Below are positions 21,102-33,000 of a stretch of 64,000 nucleotides of DNA, piece after piece. Positions within the stretch are counted from its first letter, which is position 1. Each line of letters begins with the position of its first letter. The DNA comes from Neofusicoccum parvum. Its lineage: Eukaryota; Ascomycota; Dothideomycetes; Botryosphaeriales; Botryosphaeriaceae. The position numbers and the translations under genes were made by a program. The notes beneath the pieces were generated by a model that had not been told where the DNA came from, did not search any database, and was given only the letters and a program-made list of their open reading frames with translations. The DNA lies in NCBI GenBank assembly GCA_020912385.1, contig CP087215.1:1674001-1738000 (forward strand), written 5' to 3'.

Positions 21102-22567
21102 GGCAGCGGGGCAGGATCAACCGGTCTGGCGAGATTCGAGGGAGGGAGGCAGCGAGGAGCAACGAGGGGAGGGCTGTACCTTGCAGGGTACCTTGCAGGA
21201 AAACGTGCAGATCAAGCGTGCAGTGCAAACATGCGAAGAATCACGAGCCTGGGAAAACAAACAGAATCAAACGCAAAGAAGATATATAGAGCTGCAGCAC
21301 AGGCGGCCAGCCTCCGATTTCTGGGAGACATTCCTGATCGCTGCGGAGCTTCCATAGTCGCAGCCCTCAGGAATGCTGGAGCAAAAACTCCCGTGACTGG
21401 GCGGGTTGGGGGTTTGACAGCCGCACAAACCTTACCAACAGTTCAAACCCGACAAACAATGCTGGAAAGCGCAAAGAGGCTGAAAGACGGTCCATTCTTG
21501 CCGCACATTGTCCGGCATGTCGAGCGGTGGTGGGGGTCGGGCATTCCGCATGCAGCCACGGCGCGGTGGCACGCAACGCCTAGCAGAAACCAGCCACATC
21601 GCGACGCCAAGCTGTCAACGCTACGTCAAAGTCGAAGGGGCCCGGCGGAAATACGGTCCTGAGGCATTAGTTCCCAAGGGGTCGCCGAGCGACCAGGTCT
21701 CGTCCGCAGCAGGCCTGGCGCGAACAGCGGTAGAGAGGCGGTAGTGCCATGTCAATCGACGACTCAAAGTTTAGCCACAGACGAAGGTTCAGCGTCGGCC
21801 CGCTGCTAGTGATCCTCCCGCCATCATGCCGGCGACTAGCTCCGGCCTCTTTTTTTCTTCAGGCCACTGGGGAGGCGAGGAATGCCGCAAACGGCGTGGC
21901 AGCGGACAAGGGAATGCAGGCTAAGCCAGATCAGCGGGTAGCGCGGGGGATTGCTCCGCGATAGTGGCCGGGCGGAGCCTGATCAAAGGAATACAAGTGT
22001 CGAGGACGTCCCGGGGGGATGGGTCAGCGTGCTGGAGTGCTCACGCAGCGGTCTCTCGCCATCTGATCCAGCAGCTATGCCAAGAGCAGCGGGAATCAGC
22101 TCAGTCGCCGTCCTGAAACACGCAGCGAGGAAGGGATGCTGGATCAGGGCACCACGAGCAGGACGGGATCCACGGTTGGCATGGGTTGTTCTGGGGCATT
22201 GCTCAGCACCTCAGGCGATTCGGGCGGAAAGTCGCGACGCGATGGGCGCAAGCGCGGCGGGCGTCAGGTCCGTTGGGAGAGAAGGGCGGCGGCGGAGGGG
22301 CCACAGCAGGCTCAGGCGGAGTGAGCGGTCCGCGATGGCGACCTGGGCGGCGACACAGCAGCGCTGCGATGGCGACTCGCGGGACCGCCGTGGTGGAGGG
22401 CGGCGGCAGTCGCGGTCTGGCAGGCGCGAGTAATAGGCGCGGCCGGATTGGCCGACGGCACGTGACACCCGCGCCGGCATGATGTCAACGACTTTGCCCG
22501 CCCGACGCACACAGCGACCTCGTCCGCCCCCGCCGTCCATTGGCCACACCTCCCCCATCGCAACACC
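21102..22567. promoter_or_regulatory. Shared upstream region of wetA (-) and EMI5-like gene (+)
   Basis: A 1.5-kb divergent intergenic region. A TATATA sequence at 21283-21288 lies about 180 bp upstream of the wetA start. Sequences matching the short BrlA consensus (MRAGGGR) occur at 21137-21143 and 21163-21169. AbaA-type CATTCY occurs at 21329-21334, 21493-21498 and 21542-21547. Such short motifs are also expected by chance, so these are candidates only. The side near 22,250-22,480 is very GC-rich and belongs to the EMI5-like promoter. Confidence 0.4.
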
Positions 22568-23582
22568 ATGGCTTCTGCCCGTCTTGTCGTGCGCTCCTCG
22601 CGCCACGCGCTGGCCTTTGCGCGCCCCTTCAGCGTGTCGGCCGCCCGCTTCACGAGCCTCAACGACCGCGGCAACGACACGGCCCAGGAGCACCGCAAGA
22701 AGCAGCAGGAGAAGCCGCTCAACCCGCACATGACGAACACCACGTCGACCATTGCCAATGCGATGCCCAGCATCGGCAAAGACGCCCCGCCGCCTGAGCT
22801 GATCTCCTCTGTCGACCCCAAGTTCGTCCCCAAAGACGCCGTGCCTGCGAACACCGAGCGCATGACCGGCGGCACCCAGCAGGGCGCGCCGGAGGCCGGC
22901 ATCAACGCCGAGCTTGGCGTGGGCGAGCTTGAGGGCGGGAAGTTCAAGATCGAGCCGCTGCGGAGGGTTGGCGAGGATGCGAACACCATGCGGGCAAGGT
23001 TAATATGTCCGTTTCTTCACGCGCAGTCCGCCCCGCAGCGCGAGCGCTGACATCATGTGTGTGACAGACCAGAGCCGGAAGCGCGGAATCCTCGAAAGTG
23101 ACCTTCTCCTGTCCACCTTCGCCGACGTCCACCTCGGGTCCATGTCGCTCGAGCAGCTGCAGGACTATGACAAGTTCCTCGACGAGAACGATTGGGACAT
23201 CTACTACTGGGCTACACAGGAGCCTGCTCCCACGTCGGCCGAGACGGCCGAGGGTGCCGGGCCTGAGCTGGCGACACCTGCCGCGCAGGGTAACGCCCCG
23301 TCCAAGCCTGCTTCTGAGGAGACATGGCGCAGTGGCCAGCCCAAGTCTGGCGAGTGGGCCCAGACCGTGGGCACCTTTAAGCCTGCGTACAGGCCTGTGC
23401 CGCAGCGCTGGAAGGACTCGAAGCTCCTGGAGATGCTCAGACAACACGTGCGAGAGCGCAGTGCGGGCGGCGTCCACCCGGGCGAAGCCAAGGTTGGTGG
23501 CAAGTCTTTGAACCAGAGCGTCAGTGGAACAGGTGGCGGCGGCCTGGGCCGGATGCCCGAGCTGAAGTCGTTCGATCAGTAA
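22568..23582 (+). CDS. EMI5: Succinate dehydrogenase assembly factor 2 (EMI5/SDHAF2)
   Basis: Two exons (22568-23006, 23068-23582) encode 317 residues. The 61-bp intron splits the Tyr codon of the hallmark motif [15 protein letters not shown], which starts at residue 147. Then follow [30 protein letters not shown] and WAT, all defining SDHAF2/Sdh5, the protein that helps attach FAD to the succinate dehydrogenase flavoprotein in the mitochondrial matrix. The N-terminus is a mitochondrial presequence ([20 protein letters not shown]). The family core is about 90 residues. The long linker before it and the 120-residue tail after it, which ends near ELKSFDQ, are common in filamentous fungi. The donor site GTCCGT is non-canonical but required by the frame. 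Confidence 0.92.
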
Positions 23583-24746
23583 CGCGCGCGAGCCTTTCTT
23601 TTCGTTGCGAGACGTTGTACCGCACAGTCCGCGCACGCAAGCGCCGTGTATGTATATGTAGTTTTTCCGTCCTGTCAAAAAACGTAGAGGCATCCCGGCA
23701 GAACAATGCAGGAACCCACCGCTCTCGCCTGGCACAGGAAACAGGAATCGGGTGGCGACGTGATGCGTGTCCCGGGGCATCCTGACAGCCGCTGTCGCAG
23801 CTCCAGAGCGGATCGCCGCGGTGCCTGAAAGCCGTGCTGCCCCAAGGCGACACCCGGCCGATCGAAGATTCGAAGAGTGGAGATTCATTCCTCGGAAGCA
23901 CGCAGGTCGCACCCGCGCCAGGTGGAGGTGACACAGCCGGGGATCGGCGCGGTGAGCAGCAGTCACGGCGTGTGGCTGAAGGCTGTCTCCAACGTCATCC
24001 TTGCTTGGCGACGCGACGGCCTCACGATCAGCTGGATGGGATCCGGGGACGCGGTCGGCTACTCCATGGCCTGGCTGCAATCTAGCAGCGGACGGGATGG
24101 TGATTCGCAGGGGCTGGCGGGCGCGGAGCCGATCAGCTGGGAGAGCCGGGGGAGCAGCGCAGGGCGAGCAGACGCGGGCTCCCAGAGGACAACGGCGTCG
24201 CTGCATCCGTCAGTGGGCTCTTTGTCCCCCCTGTGGCGCGCACGCTCAGCAATCAGACATGGCAGTTCTGAATCCTTCGCTGCGCGGCATGCCGCGAGCC
24301 AATGCATGATTCCCATGCCACTGGCCCCGCATAACCTTCCGCAGCCCTCCGCACACGTCGGACCCTGTGCTTGGGACGAGACCCAACACGATGAAGCATC
24401 GTGGCCGTGGCTCCCCATCACCTGCCCGGCCGTCAATCCTGCCTGGCCTCCCCTCAGCTCACGAAGGCCCAGGGAATGCGCTGCTTGGTCCATAGCCCCC
24501 TCCCCTTGGCCACGTCGGAATTGCATCACGCGTTCCCCATCGTCAAATTGCACGACCGTGTATCACTCGCCCGCCCCAAGGCAATAAAAGACCCCCTCGG
24601 GCGCCAGCTCACCTCCCAAGCCCGTTCGAGAACATTGTGGAAGCGCCGCATTGCTGCCCTCCGCCCTCCTATAACCTGCACTTCGCGAACACCCTCCCAA
24701 TTCTTTCTCTAGTCTTGCCCTTTGTCTCTGTCCATCCGATTTCATC
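23583..24746. other. Intergenic region, 1.2 kb
   Basis: Holds the 3' flank of the EMI5-like gene and the promoter of the SDR gene. Both strands carry incidental frames caused by high GC. No domain, repeat or RNA gene recognised. Confidence 0.5.
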
Positions 24747-26552
24747 ATGTATCTCGCCCGTTCAGCCCGTCCACGGTTGTTGAGCCAGGCAAGGCTGTGC
24801 CGTGCAGCCTCCGCACCCTCCTACGCCGCCGCCCCGCGAACCCTAAGCACCATCACCACCACCCCATTCCCGCCTACCCTCGCAACTCCCAATTCCTCAA
24901 CAGCATTACAGACTACTACCCTTGAGAGACCAGCGATATCAAGAAAACCCGCCCTAGACTCCCGCACGCAGCAGAGATCCCACGCATACAATGTCTCCGA
25001 CCAAGTCGGCAGTAAGCGCTTCCGAGACTTCGACCTTGAGGGCGGCGTCTACATCGTGACAGGCGGCGGTCGAGGTCTGGGTCTCTGCATGGCTGAAGCA
25101 TTGGCTGAAGCTGGTGGAAAAGGTTGAGTATATGTTTCTTTCAACAGGCTGACCCGCCCCATCCGGCCTCGCCTTGTCGCAGCACTTCAACAGTCCTCCC
25201 CGCTTTCGCGCATTGCTGCATGTACCAGCACGGAAGCTTATACCCACCGGTCACTTCACCTCCACCACGAGCGAACATCTGTTTTGGTCGCAGCGCTGGA
25301 GATGGAATTTGTGAGACTCAGCCTGGCGGGTGGAGTATCAAGTACCTTGTGCGTGAACGCGGATGCGGCCGGATACTTCGAGTACTTGAACTATCTCACG
25401 GCCATCCTACACAATGTCGCTGGCTCCGCGGTTGAGGTTATTGCAATGTGTCGGCGAAGCACTTAGGTGGCGCGTCGAGAGTTGTGGCACGAATGACTTT
25501 GCACTCGTGCAGTACTATCCACCACTGCAAAGCTACCCGGCACCATCACCACCACTACCACCACCATATCACCCAAGCACGAACTTCACCCACTACACAC
25601 ACACCAGAAAAGAACCATTCTTTCCACACCCCAATGAAGCCTTCACCCGCAAACACACCCACAACCCCCCACCAAAAGAACACCCAGCTAACCACCCAAC
25701 CTCTCCCGGCACAGTCTACTGCCTCGACCGGCTCGAGCAGCCCGTCCCCGACTTCTTCGAAGCGTGCGCGCGCATCCCCACCGCCTTCGGCGGCACGCTG
25801 TCGTACGCGCGGGTCGACGTGCGGGACGCGCGGTCGCTGGACCGGGTGGTGGGGGCGATCGCGGACCAGCACGAGCGGCTGGACGGCGTGGTCGCGGCGG
25901 CGGGGGTGCAGCAGCTCAAGGCGGCGGTCGACTACACGCTCGACGAGGTGCGCGAGATGATGGACGTCAACTACTCGGGCGTGTTCATGACGTGCGCCAG
26001 CGCCGCGCGCGCCATGTTCCGCTGGAACCCCGGCCGCCGCGACGGCGCCATGGTGCTGATCGCGAGCATGAGCGGCAGCGTCGCGAACAAGGGGCTCGTG
26101 TGTCCGGTGTACAACTCCAGCAAGGCCGCGCTGTTGCAGCTGACGCGGAACCTGGCGATGGAGTGGAGTGGGAAGGGGAGGGAGCATGTCAGCGGGCTCG
26201 GTGGGATCAGGGTTAACAGCCTCAGTCCGGGGCACATCCTTACTGTGAGTTCGTTGGCGGGGTGGCGTTTGGCACACGGGACTGACTATGCCGGCAGCCG
26301 ATGGTCAAGCGCAACTTCGAGGAGGTGCCCGGCCTCCGTGAGAAGTGGGAGCGCGAGAATATGATGGGCCGGCTGGCCACGCCCGAGGAGTTCAAGGGTG
26401 CAGGCTTGTTCCTGCTCAGCAAGGCGAGCAGCTTCATGGTGCGTATCTTCCATACTCTGCACTCCCCGTTTCTGGGCGCGCGCGTAAGTGCGGTGTTGAC
26501 CTTGTAGACTGGCTCGAACCTCATCATCGACGGCGGCCACACTGCCTGGTGA
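24747..26552 (+). CDS. Short-chain dehydrogenase/reductase, probably mitochondrial
   Basis: Four exons (24747-25122, 25715-26244, 26298-26438, 26508-26552) encode 363 residues. Classical SDR landmarks are all present: cofactor loop TGGGRGLG at 105-112, a variant of NNAG (AAAGVQ), IASMSGSVANK with the catalytic Ser, and YxxxK at Tyr258-Lys262. The C-terminal GSNLIIDGGHTAW is typical of the sorbitol-utilisation/D-arabinitol 2-dehydrogenase (SOU2-like) subfamily, so a polyol or sugar-alcohol substrate is likely but not shown. The first 100 residues are an Arg/Ser/Thr/Ala-rich leader without acidic residues at its start, which looks like a mitochondrial presequence. Intron 1 is 592 bp, ten times the local norm. 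Confidence 0.87.
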
Positions 26553-27555
26553 GGGGCCTGCCCGTGCCCCGGCGCGTCTCCATCTGCGCACCTCCGTGTC
26601 TGAATTTCCTTCGGACTGTATCATCACATGGCCGGCGTAGGCGCGACATGGATGTACCAACTGTGCCGTTCGGAGTAGGCTGTTCACGATTTTCCTACAC
26701 GTTTTCCGGGTTTCTTCCATGCGTCTTTCAACCACAAATTGCGCTTAATCACGATTTTGACGGCCATTTGCTGTAAGAATTGATCCCTGTAGCTCTCTGT
26801 GTATATAATCCTGTACATCTATGACTGTGCCTCGCTTAGTGAACCACCGGTCAAGGTAGTCGTGGCTAGTCGTGGCCCAACGTTGAGATATCTGCGGGGG
26901 TGGCGCTACACGGCATATGCAGGAGGAGGGGGAACACACTTCGCCCAGCTCTCATGCACCGATCCTCATTGAGGTAAAGCTTCCAGGCGCCCAATAGCGC
27001 GCTCTGACTGACCATGGGTATAACGTGGCGAGATCATGCATGTCTGGCACAAGTCAGGGCGCTGACGGCACGGCAAGGCAGGTTTCGCGAGATCGACCAG
27101 GACTGTACGCGGAATTGCGTCCCAGCAGACGGGATCGCGTGAGACAAGTTTTTTTGCATTGCGGCGCGTGATCGTAGGGATGCGGTGATTTCTATAACGG
27201 GCTGTTGGCCCCGTGCGGAGGCGGAGGGTTGGCGGGGTTTGCCTAGGGTGGTGGCTGTGTAGCGGGTACGTACTGTACGTACTAAATTCGACTTCATGTC
27301 AAGATTTGCTGAACGCTCAGAGGACTTTACCTATGCAGCAGGTCCTGGAAGAACTCTTGCCTGGACCTGAAGGTCTTCCAGCGCCCTTCACACAAGTGAA
27401 TGGTAGTAAGTTGAAGTATTTGACGAGGCTTTCCAACGCCCACGGTATGAGTAAAGGTCTACATGTCAAGTTATCACATCATTGAATTAGCGCCTCGTCA
27501 TATCATACAAAAAATAAGTTGGAAACTTCGTTGCAAACCTTCCGCTTTTCATTTT
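26553..27555. other. Convergent intergenic region, 1.0 kb
   Basis: Lies between the stops of the SDR gene (+) and the DUF6536 gene (-). Contains only short conflicting frames. No repeat or RNA gene seen. Confidence 0.5.
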
Positions 27556-29952
27556 TTACAGATAAAACTTTCCCTCCACCGGCATCTCAACCTCGTTGCT
27601 CGTCAGAGAACAGTGCGCCACCCCTCCCTCATCAGACCGCACCACTCCCCACTGCACCAGCTTCTTTCCGGCGTCCTGATCACTCTTGGGTGGATGGCAC
27701 GCCGCACTGATGACCAGACTGTTACTTGCCCCGAGCGGCAAACCCGCCTCACACCTCTGCGCCGCCACCGCTAACGACCCAACAAAAACAACGGCGCCGA
27801 CCACCAACGTACACACAACACCAAGGGCCGAATATCCAATCCCGGCTGTTCCATCATAGCCTCCTCCCCATCTCGCGAACGGACTCCCAAAATCCCATTC
27901 CTCCCCGTCATCTCCAAAGACCTTGTACCGGTAGAAGAACAGGCTCTGAGAGAGCAGCCAGTTCAGCAGAGTCGACGAGGCGAGCAAGGTCAGACTGTAC
28001 TTGTACGGTAGCGACAAGCGATACGTCGAGATCTGGCTCGATCCCGGCGCGGGGCTGCTGACGCGGAGGGGCTGGCGGCGTGCTGCGAGCGACGACCAGT
28101 CACGCAGCTGGACCATGGCGGTGAGCTGCGAGTTGATGAGGAGGTAGGCGATAGAGACTAAAGTGTGAGGCGCGTTGGCGGCGAGAATGGTGAGCCAGGT
28201 TCGAGCAACGTAGAGCTTTGCGGACGAGCCGTCCGGGCGGGTGATGGTGGTTTGGACCGGGGGTCCGATGGCGATAGGGCCTCCGGAGGTGTTGATGTCG
28301 AGTTTGCCGAGCCACATTTTCCAAATGTTCGAGAGGGAGGTGGAAGTGTGGTCGCCGCGGTATTTTACGAGGATTTCGTTGTAGGAGTATGCGGCCACCA
28401 TGAAGACCCCGGCACACCTGAGACTCTCGCTTCAGTGGACTGTTCAAGATATGGGGTGGGAGAAACGTACAGCGTGGTATACACCAACCAACGATGGAAC
28501 TTTACGGCTTGATAGTACCGAAGTCGTTCTGGCTGCCATCGCTTTGGCCTTTCCCCTTCAAGATCTCCATCTTTCCTCGCCTTGAGCAATCTTTTCATCT
28601 CCGCTTCAGAGAGAAGGCAGAGACCGTTTGAAGCAGAGCATGGCTTCTGTAGAAACGACTCGAGGGCATCTCCAAGGGTTGCCAGTGGCTCCCTTCTCTC
28701 CCACAGAGTCAGCAACATGCATACAAGCTTTACCGCATTGCACGCCACAACTACGACCAGAAACCAAAGGTGTATCTGGACACTGCAACGGCCTGGGACA
28801 TGGAGGCCTAAGCAGTACAGTATCTGCGCCTTGAAGCCGCCGTTGCCAGTGACAAAGTGGCCTTGATCTTCCGTCCGGGCGTGCCAGTTCAAAATGTAGT
28901 CCCCTGACTCTCCCTGCGTGAACATAAAAACCGAGTTGTTTTGGTGGTCGCTGTAGTCGGTCATAATCAGGACAGTCCCCAGCCCCATCTGTGGATCGGC
29001 GCTGTAATGATCTACGCAGGTGTCCGCTGTAATATTTTCCCATCTCGTGGTATTCCAGGCTTGGTCACCCGATACTAAGCCCTGAAGCCTAGGTATGAGT
29101 TCGTCCAGGGAGCCATGTTCGTTAGCAGAGATTCTTCGAGAAAGATCGTACGAATTCCACTTCGCGCCTTTGAAGAACTCTTCTGAGACCAGCGCAGCGT
29201 CATAAGATTGCGCTGCCCCGGTCATTTGGACTACGGGGTTGTATCTTTAAGATCGCTTAGCCTCTTGGCCGGCCGGCAGGGTTGGAACTACTTACAGGAG
29301 ATGCAAAGGAACACTGCTGAGAGCGAAAAGAGCCCACATTGCTGCCCGCTTTCCACTGAAACTCCGGACGTTTCGAAAACTAAGAATGCCGATATCCAGG
29401 AAAGAGTTTCTTGCATGCACTTTGTCAATCTCGTCTCGCGTTGGAGCACTCAGACATTGCATGCAATAACTGGACCCTGCGAGAAGGACAGAACTCAGGA
29501 TGTTGATGAGCAGATGGAACCACCAGGATTGGGACTCTGCGTTGTCGCATGTCAAGTTGGTGGACATGGTCGAATACGGCGCGTCGTCCAGATTAAGAGC
29601 AGCCCATATCAGCGTTGCAAGGTTCAAGATGAACACAATGGCTGCGAGGCATGTGAAAATCAAAACTCCTCCTCGCCAGCTTGTAGATCGCTTGCCAAAG
29701 CGTCGCTCCGGCGCTGTGATGGTGTCGAAAAGCGAACAAGCAGCCGCTTGTACCTTCAAGTGCCATCCAAGCTGTTTGTCTTGCGCGGTTTCTTGAGCAC
29801 CTCGAACGGGGATAGCATCGCTGAACAAAATTTGTTAGAGACTCTTTAAACGCTCGATAAAGGGTATTTTACTCTTTAGAATCTCCTTCTGATGCTCTCC
29901 GTAATTGTGTGAAAGATGGAACCCCAGAATGAAGCTTGGACAGTCGACGCAT
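27556..29952 (-). CDS. DUF6536-type fungal multi-pass membrane protein
   Basis: Four exons (29873-29952, 29296-29820, 28471-29244, 27556-28417) encode 746 residues. The small first exon (MRRLSKLHSGVPSFTQ) joins through a 52-bp intron that has a good CTAAC branch site. The N-terminal membrane segment (about 77-102) is preceded by STSWRGG and followed by a lumenal loop. FRNVRSFSGKRAAMWALFA, SSVPLHLLYN and several later helices follow, which is the fungal DUF6536 layout. Roughly seven membrane spans are visible, with Asn-glycosylation sites in loops. The cytosolic C-terminus ends EMPVEGKFYL. The second intron uses an AAG acceptor. Biochemical role is unknown; the proteins are expected at the plasma membrane. 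Confidence 0.82.
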
Positions 29953-32762
29953 CGTGGCAAGAACGTAGGAGAGGAACGCCCGAAGCAAGCACCAAGAGAC
30001 AAGGCAGATGTTTAAATAGAAGCAAATAGACGCACGGTGTTCTATGCCTCACGCGCCTTGATATTTTCTCAGCCTATCATAAGTCCTGATGTTATTACAC
30101 AAGCAGGCGCAGTGCACCCCCGTGCGAGGTGACGCAACATCCAACGTGGGGGCCAACTGCAACCAGACACCCTGATTCGCCCGCCGCCCAACATCTTGAG
30201 CCTCTATTTTTAAAATGGTAATTTCGATATTAAGCATCAATAGAAAGACTCTGACTCGCATTTGAAAATCGTTGTGACCAGGACCGTAAGCTCCTCGGAT
30301 GTTAGGTCATCGATACTTGCTATCTTGTAGTAATTCTACAAGACGCTGAGATCACTCGAGTTTAAGAAGCCCCGCTCCAGCTGTCGAGTCTATTTATATC
30401 TCGCTTGTATTAATCCGTTGCCTAGTTGCAAATTTCTCCACGGAGTCACAACCACCCTAAATTAATATTTTTTGGGGATCTTTTACACACTCTGTGGTTT
30501 AGCGCAATATAATTTTGTAAACCCCAGCACACCCAGCAACACCATTCTCACAACGAATTATATATCAACAACTGCAAAGGTCCGTCATTACCATAGGGCA
30601 CATATTTTGCCATGGTGAAGAAGTCTACCTATAAAATAGTGGACTTCGCACAACTATCTAAAAAAGGCTATAAGGGCTTTGCGTACGGAGATTGGCGGGA
30701 TAAAAGAGTGGGAGAGATGGCTGGGAATTGTAGGAAACCGCCGGCCGTAAGGTGGGGAAAGGCTTGTGCTTCGACCTGAGACGGTGTGGACATGAGATAT
30801 ATTTTTGATGTTTCACATGCGATAGATTTACTCTACCGGGTTTACTCAGCTTCGTTGCTGGCTTTCCTCGCTGCAAGAGCTAAATTTGCATATATCGAAG
30901 TAGTAAAACAAACCAGATGAAGGAATCCCTCCGGATTTCCCGAGGGCCCGCAGAGCAAACTATCCACTAAAGAAAGATAAAACTAATCCAAAGGTGGTCG
31001 GGGAATGTGGCGGTTGGGTCACGGTATTTGTTGTCCACCCCTTGCTTCGGCACAGCCCAAACTAAGCTTCACATGGCTTAGTCGGACCCAGACAGGTGTT
31101 GACAAAGGGTCTGGACCACACGTACAATAAACACTTCAACGGCTTCAAAGCAGCGGGACGTTCAGATTCTACACGTGCTAGCCGTTTAAGTCCCCTAATT
31201 ACAGTAGTGCTGGTAGTAGAGTATTGGAGTACCCGGATGACGCCTCTGTGTGGGCAACAACCTCCACAGCCACATCCGCAGTGACCCCGGAACCGCCATA
31301 AAACGATTTGTGGCCCAGAGCAAGATTATGGCTGACGCTAAACTCACGTGCGGCTTTCATGCATCCAAGAATGGCTTCGGAAGGAGCCGCAATGTGTTCT
31401 TCATGCCCGCACTTGCGCATACAAAGCGCTATAGACAGCCGCCCGGCCCCAAGGCCAGACCCGAGTAAGTGCCGATATGGGACTATCGATACCATTCTCC
31501 GTGACCCGAGATTCCATCGTCTATCTTACTTGTGGCGCTCCCGGGAGTTTGATTGAGGTTAACACTACGTCCGTCTTTTGTACCCGGCGCTTATCTAATA
31601 GTTCTATTCGCAGTCCCGTTCCAGGCACACAAGAGCAAGCGTGAATCTTGTCGATCTGGACTCGTGCTACGGATATGGCTGCGGCGATATATCGGCGCTC
31701 CTTCGACCTCTCCATCTTTGGATTGTCCGGCGCAGTTTGCTCAAATGGTGTAGTCAGATTGACTACGTCAAAGGCGAGTGCGTCACACACGGTATTGAGG
31801 GTCTTGAGTAAGCAAGAGCAAGGAAATCAAAGGTTCCAAGGCCCAACCACACAACATCCACTAAGCCCATCATCCCACGCGCCCCAAGCTGAAAGAACCG
31901 GGGGAGGAGGAGGAGGAGGAGGAGGATGAGGGGGAGGGAGATCAAACAAGAGCCATCCTCTCCCACACGAACACCCTCTCCCCCAGCAACACGCCTCCAC
32001 GCCTCCACGCCCACCACCCACCGCCCACAGCCACCGCCCACCCACCACGTACCCGTCCCCCCGCCCGCCGCAACCCCTGGCACCGCGACCCTCAACTCCC
32101 CACCGCCAGGGACAGCGCCGGCGCCGGGGCGCCCGCGCAACCACTTCAGCCCTGCGGCCACCGGCCGATCCCACCACGAAGGGTCCCCTCCGTCCCCGGG
32201 CCCGACGCCTTGGTCTCGATCCTCCCACCACCCGGGACCGTCAGGAGCTCGCGCGAATAGGTCGGCGAAGCGTGGCGCCGGCGGGAATAAGGGTCAGCGG
32301 GGCGCGAACGGCGTCCATCCATCGCACCGTCCGGGCCTGGCCTGGCTCGCGCGTTCCGGACCCACGGGAGCGGGGGAGGGCTGGACGAGTGGCTTGGGGC
32401 GTGGTCCATGTGGGATCCGCCGCGGGGAGATGGGGGGATTGTCGGCGCGGGTCTGCTGCTGGAACTATCGGCGGGAGGCGTTGCGGGCGCTTGGGGTTTA
32501 GGTTCTGCTCCCCGGCGCCGGAGCGTCGAGGCTGCTGTTTGTGTACGGGGAGGTTTGGGCACGTCCGGAGGCTAGTTTGTACGGATCTTGGAAAACGTGA
32601 CTTTGCTGTAGGCAGTTGAAGCATTGGCAAGTAGCAATTTATTGTTTTGTCTAGGACGCTTAGGTTGCAATCCAAAGCAGTTTCATTGCGCGCTAAAGAC
32701 CAAGAGAGCATGCGCTAGGAATGTACCATCATCATTAACCTTCCCATCAATCATACACGTCA
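29953..32762. other. Gene desert, 2.8 kb
   Basis: From 30,290 to about 31,000 the sequence is clearly AT-rich, unlike its surroundings, with runs such as 30,462-30,476; this may be an old RIP-mutated insertion. Minus-strand frames at 31,199-31,495 and 31,521-31,790 look faintly protein-like but match nothing. A purine run (GGA repeats, about 31,902-31,927) is followed by a long C-rich tract to 32,110. No supported gene. Confidence 0.45.
31902..31927 (+). repeat. GGA trinucleotide repeat
   Basis: A run of about eight GGA/GAG triplets continues into a purine-rich stretch and is followed by a C-rich segment. This is a simple-sequence repeat. Confidence 0.8.
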
Positions 32763-33000
32763 TTACAAACAACAGCAACTGGCCATGACCTTGCGGCACG
32801 AAGGGGAGCTGTCATCGCCGGTGGACGGATCGACTGTCACGGGGTCCGACCCAGCTGGCCCGGTCTCCGGCGTGTCTGTTCCGGTCTCCGCTCCGCTCGT
32901 TACTACAGTTTCCGGTGAGCCTGTGCCGGTCTCGGTTCCGCTCGTCGCAGTCTCCGATCCCTAACGGCACATCACTGTCAGCAGGCGGCGAGACAGCTGT

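Noticed and set aside
22944..24206. 420-codon minus-strand open frame
   Set aside because: Antisense to the EMI5/SDHAF2 gene; Arg/Ala/Pro-rich composition typical of a GC shadow frame.
31199..31790. Two consecutive minus-strand frames that look faintly protein-like
   Set aside because: Cannot be joined with convincing splice sites, and no family is recognised.
31926..32501. 191-codon plus-strand frame, Pro/Ser/Thr-rich
   Set aside because: Simple-sequence, C-rich DNA with no domain, start context or splice signals; reads as non-coding.
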